Assembly: GCF_900182645.1 (NCBI RefSeq)
Contig: NZ_FXTA01000003.1
Span: 719,356-783,355 of the forward strand
From: Flavobacterium resistens
Lineage (GTDB): Bacteria; Bacteroidota; Bacteroidia; Flavobacteriales; Flavobacteriaceae
Direction of reading: 5' to 3'
Length of the DNA stretch: 64,000 nt
Below, piece by piece: positions 32,174-40,997 of the stretch. The position numbers were made by a program, and so were the translations under genes. Position 1 is the stretch's first letter. The number at the start of each line of letters is the position of its first letter. The notes below the pieces were generated by a model, which did not search any database, was not told where the DNA came from, and saw nothing but the letters and a program-made list of their open reading frames with translations.

Positions 32174-33098
32174 CTTTGTTCTCCGTTACAGTCTGAATAA
32201 AAATATCGTTTATACTTGGAATTTTTTCTACAAAATGTGTCACTTGTCCGCGTTGCGTAAGAATATTCAAAAGCTCATTTGGTGAAGCATTTCCTATTTG
32301 AATATTTAATTTTAAATCATCATTTAACGATTTGAAATTAGCCGGCGAAACGGTAAATTTTTGCGTAATATCATACATCAAGCCTTCAACATTGCTCGTC
32401 AGGATTCCAACTTCAAAACTGTTCGTTCTAAACTGGCGTTTAACATCGACCACTTTTCCTTCTATCAATTTATTTGATTTATGAATTAAAGCAATATTTT
32501 CACAAAGTTCTTCTACACTTTCCATTCTGTGTGTCGAGAAAATAATAGTTGAACCTTGTTCTTTTAATGCCAAAATTTCATCTTTAATAACATTGGCATT
32601 TACAGGATCAAATCCTGAAAACGGCTCATCAAGAATCAACAATTTCGGCTTATGCAAAACACAAACAACAAACTGGATTTTCTGTGCCATTCCTTTAGAA
32701 AGTTCCTGGATTTTCTTGTTCCACCAACCTTGAATTCCCAAACGATCAAACCAATAATCCAATTGTTTTTTAGCTTCGGCTTTAGAAAGTCCTTTCATTT
32801 GTGCCAAATACAAACATTGCTCGCCTACTTTCATAGAACTGTACAATCCTCTTTCTTCCGGAAGATATCCAATTGTCTGAACGTGTTTCGGCTGGAGTTT
32901 TTCTCCATCCAAAATTACCTCACCGCTATCAGGCAATGTGATTTGATTTATGATTCTAATAAGTGAAGTTTTTCCAGCTCCATTCGGACCTAAAAGTCCA
33001 TAGATACTGCCTTTTGGCACATTTAATGAAACTTCGTTAAGCGCTACATAATCGCCATATTGTTTTACGACCTTATGTACTTCGAGTAAGTTGCTCAT
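32169..33098 (-). CDS. ABC transporter ATP-binding protein (NatA-like)
   Basis: A 309-residue ATPase. Walker A is GPNGAGKTS (about residues 37-45), the Q-loop lies at GYLPEERGLYSSM, the signature is LSKGMAQKIQF, Walker B is LLILDEPFSGFDP and the switch histidine is in FSTHRM. The C-terminal part (about 225-309) matches the DUF4162 regulatory extension of NatA-type exporters. It partners the permease downstream. The stop codon lies in a TTTAGATT word repeat. Confidence 0.93.
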   Translation of the reverse strand: MSNLLEVHKVVKQYGDYVALNEVSLNVPKGSIYGLLGPNGAGKTSLIRIINQITLPDSGEVILDGEKLQPKHVQTIGYLPEERGLYSSMKVGEQCLYLAQMKGLSKAEAKKQLDYWFDRLGIQGWWNKKIQELSKGMAQKIQFVVCVLHKPKLLILDEPFSGFDPVNANVIKDEILALKEQGSTIIFSTHRMESVEELCENIALIHKSNKLIEGKVVDVKRQFRTNSFEVGILTSNVEGLMYDITQKFTVSPANFKSLNDDLKLNIQIGNASPNELLNILTQRGQVTHFVEKIPSINDIFIQTVTENKV

Positions 33099-33190
33099 GC
33101 TGTTTTTGAGATTTTCTGCGTTGCTTATGCCATTATGACTAAGCGACTGTAAAAGTAAATAATTAGAAGCGAATCTTACTACTATTACAT

Positions 33191-33228
33191 AAAAAACCCA
33201 TCCTAAAATTATGTTAGAATGGGTTTTT
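33191..33228 (-). terminator. dnaJ terminator
   Basis: Inverted repeat AAAAACCCAT ... ATGGGTTTTT with nearly symmetrical inner CTAA/TTAG, just beyond the dnaJ stop codon. Confidence 0.8.
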
Positions 33229-33260
33229 CTATTTATTTAAACATTTTGAAAAAGTCCTGA

Positions 33261-34370
33261 TTATGAGAACATATCTTTTACTTTTTCAAAGAATGATTTC
33301 TCTGATTTTTCTGGGCTTGGAACAAAGTGCTCGTCGTTTAAAGCATTTTCAAAGAATTGTTTTTGCTCTTTATTTAAAGTTTTTGGAGTCCAAACATTTA
33401 CGTGAACTAATAAATCTCCGCTTCCGTAACCGTTTAAACTCGGAATTCCTTTTCCTTTTAATCTTAAGATTTTTCCAGACTGGATTCCTTCTTCTAACTT
33501 AATACGCACTTTTCCGTTGATTGCTTCAATATCTTTTGAAGCCCCCAAAACTGCTTCAGGGAAACTGATATATAAATCAAAGTGAACATTTTCACCTTCA
33601 CGTTTCAGGAATTCGTGTTCTACTTCTTCAATAGCAACAATTAAATCACCCGGAATACTATTTCCTGGCGCGTCGTTACCTTTGTTAGAAACTTTCAACT
33701 GCATTCCATCAACAACTCCCGCAGGAATTTTGATTGATACTGTTTCATCTTCCTGAACCATACCTTGAGCATCAGCCTCAGCAGGTTTTTTATCTAAAAT
33801 CTGACCAGAACCACCACAAGTAGGACAAGTTGACGCAGATTGCATTCTTCCTAAAATAGTATTGGTTACACGCATTACTTGTCCTTGACCGTTACAAGTC
33901 GTACAAGTTTTATACGTTACACCTTTAGCCTGAACTTTACGTTTTACTTTTACTTTTTTCTCAACTCCATTTGCAATCTCTTCTAAAGTCAATTTAACTT
34001 TAATTCGAAGATTACTTCCTTTAGCACGGCGAGGGCCTCCACCTCCGCCTCCGAAACCGCCAAATCCGCCACCAAAAATATCACCAAACTGGCTGAAAAT
34101 GTCATCCATATTCATACCACCATGGCCGCCGCCAAATCCGCCAGAACCATCAAATGCCTGATGACCATATTGATCGTATTTCGCTTTTTTCTGTGGATCA
34201 CTCAAAACTTCATAAGCTTCAGCTGCCAATTTGAAGTTTTCTTCTGCCTCTTTGTCGCCTGGATTTTTATCAGGGTGATATTTTAAAGCGCTTTTTCTGT
34301 ACGCTTTTTTAATTTCGGCAGCATCAGCATTTTTTGAAATGCCTAATATTTCGTAAAAATCTTTTTTCAT
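33261..34370 (-). CDS. dnaJ: Chaperone DnaJ with half of the usual zinc sites
   Basis: Hsp40 co-chaperone of 369 residues, taking the ATG at 34370 (MKKDFYEILG); a Met six codons further up is in frame but makes a non-family N-terminus. The J-domain (1-70) has the HPD loop (YHPDKNPGD). A G/F-rich region follows (about 72-115). The zinc domain has only two CxxCxGxG repeats (CTTCNGQG, CPTCGGSG), whose spacing matches canonical repeats 2 and 3. Canonical repeat 1 is absent and repeat 4 reads KPAEADAQG. So only zinc centre II remains. The substrate-binding domains are intact. Downstream of grpE, which it partners together with DnaK. Confidence 0.93.
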   Translation of the reverse strand: MKKDFYEILGISKNADAAEIKKAYRKSALKYHPDKNPGDKEAEENFKLAAEAYEVLSDPQKKAKYDQYGHQAFDGSGGFGGGHGGMNMDDIFSQFGDIFGGGFGGFGGGGGGPRRAKGSNLRIKVKLTLEEIANGVEKKVKVKRKVQAKGVTYKTCTTCNGQGQVMRVTNTILGRMQSASTCPTCGGSGQILDKKPAEADAQGMVQEDETVSIKIPAGVVDGMQLKVSNKGNDAPGNSIPGDLIVAIEEVEHEFLKREGENVHFDLYISFPEAVLGASKDIEAINGKVRIKLEEGIQSGKILRLKGKGIPSLNGYGSGDLLVHVNVWTPKTLNKEQKQFFENALNDEHFVPSPEKSEKSFFEKVKDMFS

Positions 34371-34442
34371 AATTAGATTAGGTTCCAAATCTTAAAAATT
34401 CCAAAATCCAAAAAATGTACTTGAAATTCTTATAGCATTTTT

Positions 34443-35021
34443 TTAGTTTCCAACTACAACTTTAGGAAAACGAATAATTTTGTCTCCTAATTTGTATCCT
34501 TTTTCAATAACATCAACAATTTTCCCTTTCAATTTGTCAGATGGAGCCGGAATTTGAGTAATTGCCTCTGCAACATCAGCATTAAATGCATCTCCTGCCT
34601 GAATTTCAACTTGCTCTAAACCTTTAGAAACTAAAGTGTTTTTAAATTTTTCGTGAATCAACTCAACACCTTTTTTAAGGTTTTCGTCTTCAGATTTGTT
34701 GATTTCTACTGCAGCTCTGTCAAAATCGTCTAAAACTGGAAGCATAGCCAATAAAACTTCTTGGTTTGCTGTTTTAAACAATTCAAGACGCTCTTTTGAA
34801 GTTCTTTTTTTGTAATTTTCAAATTCAGCAAATAATCTCAAAAACTTATCTTTTTCGTGAGCCAAGTCTTTAGCTAATTGCTCCTCAACACTTAATTCTT
34901 CAACAATTAACTGCTCTCCGTTGGCATTGTTCTCTAACGTTACATCATCTAATTCCTGATCGAATTCTGTATTTTCCGTAGTCATATTACTTTTATTTTT
35001 AAAAATATTCTTAAACTTCAT
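34443..35021 (-). CDS. grpE: Nucleotide exchange factor GrpE
   Basis: Releases ADP from DnaK. From the ATG at 35021 the protein has 192 residues: an acidic N-terminus, a long coiled coil (about 50-110, LRLFAEFENYKKRTSKER), and the beta-domain ending KGYKLGDKIIRFPKVVV. A longer frame reaches 35057, but it overlaps the promoter (-7 TACTTTTG at 35050-35043), so 35021 is preferred; ATG 34985 (MTTENTEF) is an alternative. It is followed by dnaJ with a 72-bp gap, forming the expected chaperone pair. Confidence 0.93.
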   Translation of the reverse strand: MKFKNIFKNKSNMTTENTEFDQELDDVTLENNANGEQLIVEELSVEEQLAKDLAHEKDKFLRLFAEFENYKKRTSKERLELFKTANQEVLLAMLPVLDDFDRAAVEINKSEDENLKKGVELIHEKFKNTLVSKGLEQVEIQAGDAFNADVAEAITQIPAPSDKLKGKIVDVIEKGYKLGDKIIRFPKVVVGN

Positions 35022-35042
35022 TTTTATTCTTTTTTGTGATTG

Positions 35043-35074
35043 CAAAAGTACTGCCAAATATTTTAAAATGTCAA
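35043..35074 (-). promoter_or_regulatory. grpE promoter
   Basis: On the minus strand a TTG at 35074-35072 is followed after 21 bp by TACTTTTG at 35050-35043, a good flavobacterial promoter. It leaves a leader of about 16 nt to the ATG at 35021. Confidence 0.65.
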
Positions 35075-35182
35075 ATTGTCACTTTATTAAAAATGAGCTG
35101 CTTAAAATAGGAAAGCAGTACATAAAAATTTTATTATAATTTTAAGACTATTACGTTATAGTTTGTTTTATCTTTGAGGTCG

Positions 35183-35308
35183 TTAAAACGTAAATTATTA
35201 CACCAAAATTGAATTTAAGGGTTGGCTTAGGCCTCAAAAATAATTATTAATTCAAATTTACCTTATATTAAAAAAAGCTTCGCCTTATAGAGACGAAGCT
35301 TTTTTTTA
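35183..35308 (+). ncRNA. Possible small RNA with its own promoter and terminator
   Basis: An exact TATCTTTG -7 element at 35169-35176 on the plus strand is followed by 130 bp without an ORF and a strong terminator at 35270-35308. The transcript would be about 125 nt, antisense to no annotated gene. The terminator also serves the tRNA on the other strand, so the RNA rests mainly on the promoter match. I do not recognise the family. Confidence 0.25.
35270..35308. terminator. Bidirectional terminator between tRNA-Trp and the spacer
   Basis: Stem AAAAAAGCTTCG / CGAAGCTTTTTT with an 11-nt loop and T runs on both strands. It lies about 23 bp after the tRNA-Trp 3' end. Confidence 0.85.
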
Positions 35309-35330
35309 TGCTGTTATTTGATTCTATTTG

Positions 35331-35401
35331 CACGGGCGGAGGGATTCGAACCCCCATCAACGGTTTTGGAGACCGCTATTCTACCCTTGAACTACGCCCG
35401 T
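35331..35401 (-). tRNA. tRNA-Trp (anticodon CCA)
   Basis: A 71-nt gene on the minus strand. The acceptor stem ACGGGCG pairs with CGCCCGT, followed by discriminator G. The anticodon stem-loop GCGGT-CTCCAAA-ACCGT has CCA in the middle. The T arm contains GGTTCGAATCC. The 3' CCA is not encoded, as is usual in this group. The 5' side (35402-35521) separates it from hisS. Confidence 0.97.
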
Positions 35402-35521
35402 AACTTAAGGTCGGCAAATTAAAAGTTTTTTTTCTTCTCTGGCAACTATTTCAGGCAGAGATTTCAAAAGAAATCCCTTTAAATCTGTGCATTTCAAAGC
35501 AAAAACCTTTCTTACAGACAG

Positions 35522-36949
35522 TTAACCCAACAGGGCATTTTTCAATCCTTCGAAATCTACAGAAATCTGCTCGCCTGACACTAAATTTTTAAGAGCATAA
35601 GTATTTGACGCAATTTCCTGATCTCCCGCAATTACTGCAAACGGAATCAAACGTTTATCTGCATACTGAAATTGTTTTCCAACTTTTACATTATCAGGAT
35701 ACAATTCCACCTTTATATTTTCTTGTCTTAATTTCTGAATTGCTTTTGAAGCATACAAAGCTTCTTTGTCTCCATAATTGATAAAAATTGCTTTTGATGT
35801 CGCAGCAACAGTTTCAGGAAACAATTGCAATTCTTCTAAAACCAAATAAATTCTATCTAATCCAAATGAAATTCCGACACCGCTCATATTTTTCAAACCA
35901 AAAATACCAGTCAAATCGTCGTATCTTCCGCCACCACCAATAGATCCTATCGAAACTGTTTTTGGAGCTGCAACTTCAAAAATTGCTCCTGTGTAATAAT
36001 TTAAACCACGAGCCAAAGTCACATCTAAATCCAAAATTGCAGTCGACAAACCTAAATCGGCAACATTGTCGCAGATGAATTTAAGCTCTTCAACACCTTT
36101 CATACCTTCTTCAGATGAAGATAATAATTCTGAAAGCTGATTAATTTTATCTGCGAAAGTTCCACTGAAACTGAAAAGTGGCTGAACTTTTACCAACGCT
36201 TCTTCAGAAATTCCTTTTTCAATCATTTCTTTTTTAACGCCGTCTTCTCCGATTTTATCTAATTTATCAAGAGCAACTGTAAAATCAATTAATTTGTCTG
36301 AAGCACCAATTACCTCAGCAATTCCAGATAATATTTTTCTGTTATTAATTTTGATTGTTACGTCTTCTAAACCTAAAGACGTAAAAACGGTATCGTATAA
36401 TTGAACCAATTCCACTTCCTGCCATAATGATTTTGAACCAACAACATCGGCATCACATTGAAAAAATTCTCTGTAACGTCCTTTTTGCGGGCGATCTGCT
36501 CTCCAAACTGGTTGAATCTGGTATCTTTTAAATGGAAATTCAATTTCGTTTTGGTGCTGTACAACGTATCTGGCAAAGGGAACTGTCAAATCATATCGCA
36601 ATGCTTTTTCTGAAATTCTTCCGGTAAATTTATTCAATTCAATTCTCTGATCTAAACTTATTGTTTCAGCAGAATTAGTTTGAAGCGCCTCTAAAGATTC
36701 TGGTAATTCGATTTTATTTTTATTGAAGAAAAAGTTTCCTGAATTCAGAATTTTAAAAATCAAACGATCGCCTTCTTCTCCATATTTCCCCATCAAAGTA
36801 TCTGAATTTTCAAACGAAGGCGTTTCGATTGGCTGAAAACCAAATTTCTCGAAATTAGCTTTTATCGTCTGAATAATATATTGACGTTTTGACACCTCAG
36901 CAGGTGAAAAATCTCTGGTTCCTTGTGGAATACTTGGTTTTGAAGCCAT
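35522..36949 (-). CDS. hisS: Histidine--tRNA ligase
   Basis: Class II aminoacyl-tRNA synthetase of 475 residues. It begins [14 protein letters not shown], the family's N-terminal motif. Motif 2 is [25 protein letters not shown] (about 140-165). The histidine-binding loops follow ([14 protein letters not shown] and GRYDDL), motif 3 is GISFGLDR, and an anticodon-binding alpha/beta domain closes it (about 380-475). Motif order and length are typical. A TTTAGATT word repeat fills its upstream region, so the promoter is unclear. Confidence 0.97.
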   Translation of the reverse strand: MASKPSIPQGTRDFSPAEVSKRQYIIQTIKANFEKFGFQPIETPSFENSDTLMGKYGEEGDRLIFKILNSGNFFFNKNKIELPESLEALQTNSAETISLDQRIELNKFTGRISEKALRYDLTVPFARYVVQHQNEIEFPFKRYQIQPVWRADRPQKGRYREFFQCDADVVGSKSLWQEVELVQLYDTVFTSLGLEDVTIKINNRKILSGIAEVIGASDKLIDFTVALDKLDKIGEDGVKKEMIEKGISEEALVKVQPLFSFSGTFADKINQLSELLSSSEEGMKGVEELKFICDNVADLGLSTAILDLDVTLARGLNYYTGAIFEVAAPKTVSIGSIGGGGRYDDLTGIFGLKNMSGVGISFGLDRIYLVLEELQLFPETVAATSKAIFINYGDKEALYASKAIQKLRQENIKVELYPDNVKVGKQFQYADKRLIPFAVIAGDQEIASNTYALKNLVSGEQISVDFEGLKNALLG

Positions 36950-36950
36950 C

Positions 36951-37016
36951 TTTTTTATTTTAGATTTCTGATTTTAGATTTTAGATTTATTTTGAATTCT
37001 AAAAACCTAAAATTCT
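36951..37016. repeat. Word repeat (TTTAGATTTTAGATT), locus 2
   Basis: Same word as 32097-32173. Here it lies in the divergent spacer upstream of hisS, not at a gene 3' end, with tandem ATTTTAGA units and a short CTAAAA counterpart. Confidence 0.72.
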
Positions 37017-37126
37017 TTGACATTGTTTCTTTCTAATCGACTGCAAATATCTTACTTTTTAAAATAAATAATAACACTTCGAAAACAAACTTGTAACAAA
37101 AACCGTATTTTCGTGACAAATTGGTC

Positions 37127-38371
37127 ATGATGCTAAAATTATTTAAAGAAAATATCCGAATTGCTTTTGGTTCCATCAAAACACAAATTCTTCGAACCAT
37201 TCTTACCGTATTAATTATTGCTATCGGAATTACCGCTTTGGTTGGGATTTTGACCGTTGTAACAGCACTCGAACATACAGTTTCGACCAATTTTGCTTCA
37301 ATGGGCGCCAATACATTCAACATCAATCAATACGAAAACAACCTTAAGAACCGAGGCGGAAAAGAGCGCGAAATCATAAATCCGATTATTTCATATCCTG
37401 AAGCCGTTGCTTTTAAAAATAAATACAAATATCCGTTTACTGAAACTTCTCTTTCTTTTACTGCAACATCAAAAGCTGAAGTTAAATTTCTAGGCGAAAA
37501 AACAGATCCGGAAATAAAAATCCTTGGTGTTGATGAACATTTTATATCAAATTCAGGTCTTGAAACTACATTAGGCCGTTCTTTCAATCAATTTGATATT
37601 GATAACAATACTTATTCTTGCATTGTAGGTTCTGATTTTGAAAAAGGATTATTAAAAGATGTAAATCCAATTGACAAAATCATTTCAATAAGAGGCGCAC
37701 GTTTTAAAGTAATTGGGGTATTAAAGGAAAAAGGATCAACTTTTGGAAATAGTCAGGACTTGCGTGTTTTGATTCCAATTCAAGTTGCACGTTCTTTATT
37801 TACAGCACCAAATATCAATTATACCATTAGTGTCATGGTTTCTAAAAAAGAACTTTTAGATCCTGCAATTGACAATGCAACGAGTGTTATGCGACGAGTT
37901 CGCAAATTAAATCCTGTTCGCGATAATAATTTTGGAATGGGTCGAAGCGATGATTTGATAAATAGAATTCTTGGAATTACACAATATTTAGGCTGGGCAT
38001 CTTGGATTATTTCTATTATAACAATTCTAGGTTCATCAATCGCTTTAATGAATATTATGATTGTTTCAGTTACAGAACGTACTCGCGAAATTGGTGTTCG
38101 TAAAGCTTTAGGTGCTACAAAAACAACTATTTCTACTCAGTTTTTTATCGAAACATTATTGATTGGGCAAATTGGCGGATTGGTCGGAATTATAATTGGG
38201 ATTTTGCTTGGTTTTGCCATTGCAACTGCAATGAATTTTGCATTCGTTATTCCGTGGGGCGCTATTTTTGCAGCGTTTGCAACTAGTTTTACTGTTGCAA
38301 TTGTTTCTGGATTATATCCTGCAATCAAAGCTTCTAAGTTAGATCCGATTGAAGCGCTGCGTTACGAATAA
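37127..38371 (+). CDS. MacB/FtsX-like ABC transporter permease
   Basis: A 414-residue membrane protein with the MacB-type layout: one N-terminal helix (about 17-38), a large periplasmic MacB_PCD domain (about 40-270) and three C-terminal helices in the FtsX domain (about 285-414). The cytosolic motif TERTREIGVRKALGATKTTI and the tail GLYPAIKASKLDPIEALRYE are diagnostic. A start at ATG 37127 or 37130 is equally possible. No ATPase gene is adjacent, so its partner must be encoded elsewhere. Homologues export siderophores, lipoproteins, antibiotics or peptides. Confidence 0.9.
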   Translation: MMLKLFKENIRIAFGSIKTQILRTILTVLIIAIGITALVGILTVVTALEHTVSTNFASMGANTFNINQYENNLKNRGGKEREIINPIISYPEAVAFKNKYKYPFTETSLSFTATSKAEVKFLGEKTDPEIKILGVDEHFISNSGLETTLGRSFNQFDIDNNTYSCIVGSDFEKGLLKDVNPIDKIISIRGARFKVIGVLKEKGSTFGNSQDLRVLIPIQVARSLFTAPNINYTISVMVSKKELLDPAIDNATSVMRRVRKLNPVRDNNFGMGRSDDLINRILGITQYLGWASWIISIITILGSSIALMNIMIVSVTERTREIGVRKALGATKTTISTQFFIETLLIGQIGGLVGIIIGILLGFAIATAMNFAFVIPWGAIFAAFATSFTVAIVSGLYPAIKASKLDPIEALRYE

Positions 38372-38379
38372 TTAGTCAT

Positions 38380-38420
38380 AGTTTACAGTCTTTACTTACT
38401 GAAAAATAAGACTGTAAACT
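38380..38420. terminator. Terminator between convergent genes
   Basis: Inverted repeat AGTTTACAGTCTT (38380-38392) with AAGACTGTAAACT (38408-38420). It touches the prmC stop codon and serves both genes. Confidence 0.8.
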
Positions 38421-39268
38421 TAAATATTCCCTTTAATCATTCGATCATTATCGTAAATATCTTTTCGGAGTTCGATATTTTTGAAATTCATTTTTTCCAG
38501 TAAATCGTTCATTTCTTTTCCTAAATACTGATTGATTTCAAAATACAATTGTCCTTTTTCCAAAAGATTTTTTTTGGCTAGTTCAGCAATTTTTCTGTAA
38601 AAAATCAACGCATCGTTATCATCAACAAACAGAGCCAGATGTGGTTCAAAATCCAAAACATTCTTTTTGATTTCAACCTTTTCCAAATTCCGAACATAAG
38701 GCGGATTTGAGACAATGATATCATAATCAGATTTCAATATCTCTAATTCTAAAATATTCTTGAGCATAAAAGTTACCTCGACATTATTGTTTATGGCATT
38801 TCTTTTTGCTGTTTCTAACGCTTTTTTAGAAACATCAATTGCGTAAACTTTTGCATTTGGAATATTTTTAGCCAGCGAAATTGCAATACAACCACTCCCT
38901 GTCCCGATATCTAAAATTTTAATTTCTTTAGAACTTCCTTTATTTTCATTAATAATCCACTCTACCAATTCTTCGGTTTCAGGCCTCGGAATCAAGACAT
39001 TTTCATTCACTTCGAAATCCAAACCATAAAAACTCGTTTTACCGAGCAAATACTGAATCGGAACTTCGTTTTTTAAGTCATCCAATAGTGAGTCCCAAAC
39101 CACAAAATCCTTTTCAGAAAAATTCAGTTCATGATTTAAAGCCAAATCAATCTGGCGCAATTTATGTTTGTCTTCTAGAATTAAATAGAAAAAACTCTCC
39201 GCTTCGTATGCATCATATAAAGGCGATAATTCTTTTATAAACTGAGTGCGGTATTGTTTAATTTTCAT
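38420..39268 (-). CDS. prmC: Peptide chain release factor N5-glutamine methyltransferase
   Basis: SAM-dependent methyltransferase of 282 residues that methylates the GGQ glutamine of release factors. The helical N-terminal domain includes PIQYLLGKTSFYGLDFEVNENVLIPRPETEELVEW, the release-factor binding part. The SAM motif is ILDIGTGSGCIAISLAKN (about 118-135), and the catalytic NPPY tetrapeptide is at about 189-192. All hallmarks are present. Monocistronic, on the minus strand. Confidence 0.95.
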   Translation of the reverse strand: MKIKQYRTQFIKELSPLYDAYEAESFFYLILEDKHKLRQIDLALNHELNFSEKDFVVWDSLLDDLKNEVPIQYLLGKTSFYGLDFEVNENVLIPRPETEELVEWIINENKGSSKEIKILDIGTGSGCIAISLAKNIPNAKVYAIDVSKKALETAKRNAINNNVEVTFMLKNILELEILKSDYDIIVSNPPYVRNLEKVEIKKNVLDFEPHLALFVDDNDALIFYRKIAELAKKNLLEKGQLYFEINQYLGKEMNDLLEKMNFKNIELRKDIYDNDRMIKGNI

Positions 39269-39352
39269 TTCTGATCTCTGAGTAATTTTTATTCAGCAAA
39301 AGCTGATTTTTCTTTCAAATAAGTATTGAAAAATCTAATTTGTTACAAGATT

Positions 39353-39838
39353 TTACAAAACTTTCAACATCCAAACCGGGCAAGAACTGTGTCCAGTACA
39401 TCCTAACGGAGCATCTAAATATTCAAAACCTGATTTTTTATATAATTTTTGAGCTGCATGCATAAAAGGCATCGTTTCAATATAACATTTTTCAAATCCA
39501 AAATTTCTCGCTTCCTGTAGGCATTTCTCCATCATTTCACTACCAATTCCTAAACCTCGTGTTTTAGGCGAAAAATACATTTTTTGCAATTCGCAAATTT
39601 CTGAAGCACCATTTTCTAAAGGTGCAATACCACAACAACCTACTATTTCTCCTTCATTTTCAACCACAAAATAAACAGATCTTGGTTTATTGTATTCTTC
39701 AAACATCAAATCAAGATATGGATCTGCATACGCTGTCCCTACTTTTGGAATTTCCATTTCATCAAAAACGGAACGTATTAATTGTGCTACTGCCTTGTTA
39801 TCTTCTTTTTTAATTGCTCGGATTATGTAATCTTTCAT
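39353..39838 (-). CDS. GNAT N-acetyltransferase
   Basis: A 161-residue acetyltransferase: an N-terminal strand IIRAIKKEDNKAVAQLIRSV, the core VGCCGIAPLENGASEICELQKMYFSPKTRGLGIGSEMMEKCLQEA with the acetyl-CoA loop RGLGIG, and the downstream GFEKCYIETM and AAQKLYKKSGFEYL elements. Substrate unknown. A good promoter precedes it (TACTTTTG at 39871-39864 with TTG at 39897-39895, 23 bp apart). Monocistronic. Confidence 0.9.
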   Translation of the reverse strand: MKDYIIRAIKKEDNKAVAQLIRSVFDEMEIPKVGTAYADPYLDLMFEEYNKPRSVYFVVENEGEIVGCCGIAPLENGASEICELQKMYFSPKTRGLGIGSEMMEKCLQEARNFGFEKCYIETMPFMHAAQKLYKKSGFEYLDAPLGCTGHSSCPVWMLKVL

Positions 39839-39863
39839 GTTTCGTTATTCGGTAATATATCTA

Positions 39864-39897
39864 CAAAAGTAAAAATACTTTTCCGATAGTTTCTCAA
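39864..39897 (-). promoter_or_regulatory. Promoter of the GNAT gene
   Basis: TTG (39897-39895), 23-bp gap, TACTTTTG (39871-39864) on the minus strand, 25 bp before the start codon. Confidence 0.6.
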
Positions 39898-39935
39898 CTA
39901 TACTGTTAACTATCGGGATTAAAGTCAAAAATGAT

Positions 39936-39943
39936 TATTTTTG
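39936..39943 (+). promoter_or_regulatory. -7 element (TATTTTTG) of ribD, implying a leaderless mRNA
   Basis: Exact TANNTTTG ending 4 bp before the ribD GTG start codon. Transcription should start at or next to the GTG. Confidence 0.5.
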
Positions 39944-39947
39944 CCCC

Positions 39948-40997
39948 GTGAATACACATGAAAAATACATAAAACGTTGCATTGAACTTGCTCAAAACGG
40001 TTTTGGAACCACTTATCCAAATCCGATGGTGGGAAGCGTAATTGTTCATGAAGGCAAAATAATTGGCGAAGGCTGGCACAAAAAAGCCGGCGAACCTCAT
40101 GCCGAAGTTAATGCCGTGCAATCTGTAAAAGACAAATCGCTGCTAAAAAAAGCTACCATTTATGTAAGCCTGGAACCTTGCAGCCACTTTGGAAAAACAC
40201 CTCCTTGTTGTGATTTAATTATTGCAAATAAAATTCCGAATGTCGTTGTTGGAACCGTCGACCCAAATGAAAAAGTGGCAGGAAGAGGAATTAAAAAACT
40301 AATTGAAAACGGCATAAATGTTACTGTTGGAGTTTTAGAAGAGGAATGCAACGAACTCAATAAGCGCTTTTTTACTTTTCATCAAAAAAAGAGACCTTAT
40401 ATTATATTGAAATGGGCCGAAAGCCAAGATGGATTTTTAGCGCCTGAAAAAGAAATCGGCCAAAAACGCAAACCAATTTGGATTACGAATCAATATTCGA
40501 GACAATTAGTTCATAAATGGCGAAGTGAAGAACAAGCGATTTTAGTAGGAACGCAAACGGTTATTGACGACAATCCGAAATTAAATGCCAGAGATTGGTC
40601 AGGGAACAATCCAGTTCGCGTGGTTTTAGATCAGAATAACCGAATTTCAAAAGACAGCTTTGTTTTTGATGACAGTGTAAAAACAATTGTATTTTCTAAA
40701 TCAGAAAACAATATTTCTACCGAAAACATCATTTTTGAGAAAATTGATTTTAATGAAAATGCAATTTCTCAGATTTTGGACGTTTTACATCAGCATCAAA
40801 TTCAATCTGTTATTATTGAAGGTGGAAGACAAACTTTGCAATCTTTTATAGATTCGGATTTATGGAACGAAGCCCGAATTTTTATTGGAACAACCATTTT
40901 TGAAAAAGGTGTAAAAGCACCAATAATTCAGAAAAGCAATGTTTTAAAAACAAGTATTCAAAACGACGAATTACTATACATTAGAAACCATGATTGA
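39948..40997 (+). CDS. ribD: Bifunctional riboflavin biosynthesis deaminase/reductase
   Basis: Deaminates and then reduces the pyrimidine intermediate of riboflavin synthesis. The N-terminal cytidine-deaminase domain (1-145) has zinc ligands in PHAEV and in PCSHFGKTPPC, the RibD pattern. The C-terminal reductase domain (about 150-349) has ILKWAESQDG, WRSEEQAILVGTQTVIDDNPKL and IIEGGRQTL. The GTG start gives NTHEKYIKRCIELAQNGFG, standard for the family. It overlaps the HAD gene by 8 bp, so the two are co-transcribed. No riboflavin riboswitch is visible upstream; the -7 element leaves no leader. Confidence 0.95.
   Translation: MNTHEKYIKRCIELAQNGFGTTYPNPMVGSVIVHEGKIIGEGWHKKAGEPHAEVNAVQSVKDKSLLKKATIYVSLEPCSHFGKTPPCCDLIIANKIPNVVVGTVDPNEKVAGRGIKKLIENGINVTVGVLEEECNELNKRFFTFHQKKRPYIILKWAESQDGFLAPEKEIGQKRKPIWITNQYSRQLVHKWRSEEQAILVGTQTVIDDNPKLNARDWSGNNPVRVVLDQNNRISKDSFVFDDSVKTIVFSKSENNISTENIIFEKIDFNENAISQILDVLHQHQIQSVIIEGGRQTLQSFIDSDLWNEARIFIGTTIFEKGVKAPIIQKSNVLKTSIQNDELLYIRNHD

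Noticed and set aside
35022..35057. GrpE starting at ATG 35057
   Set aside because: The region holds the grpE promoter -7 element, so it cannot be fully translated from that transcript.
39840..39947. FMN riboswitch before ribD
   Set aside because: No conserved riboswitch helices are visible, and the -7 element lies 4 bp before the start codon, leaving no leader.
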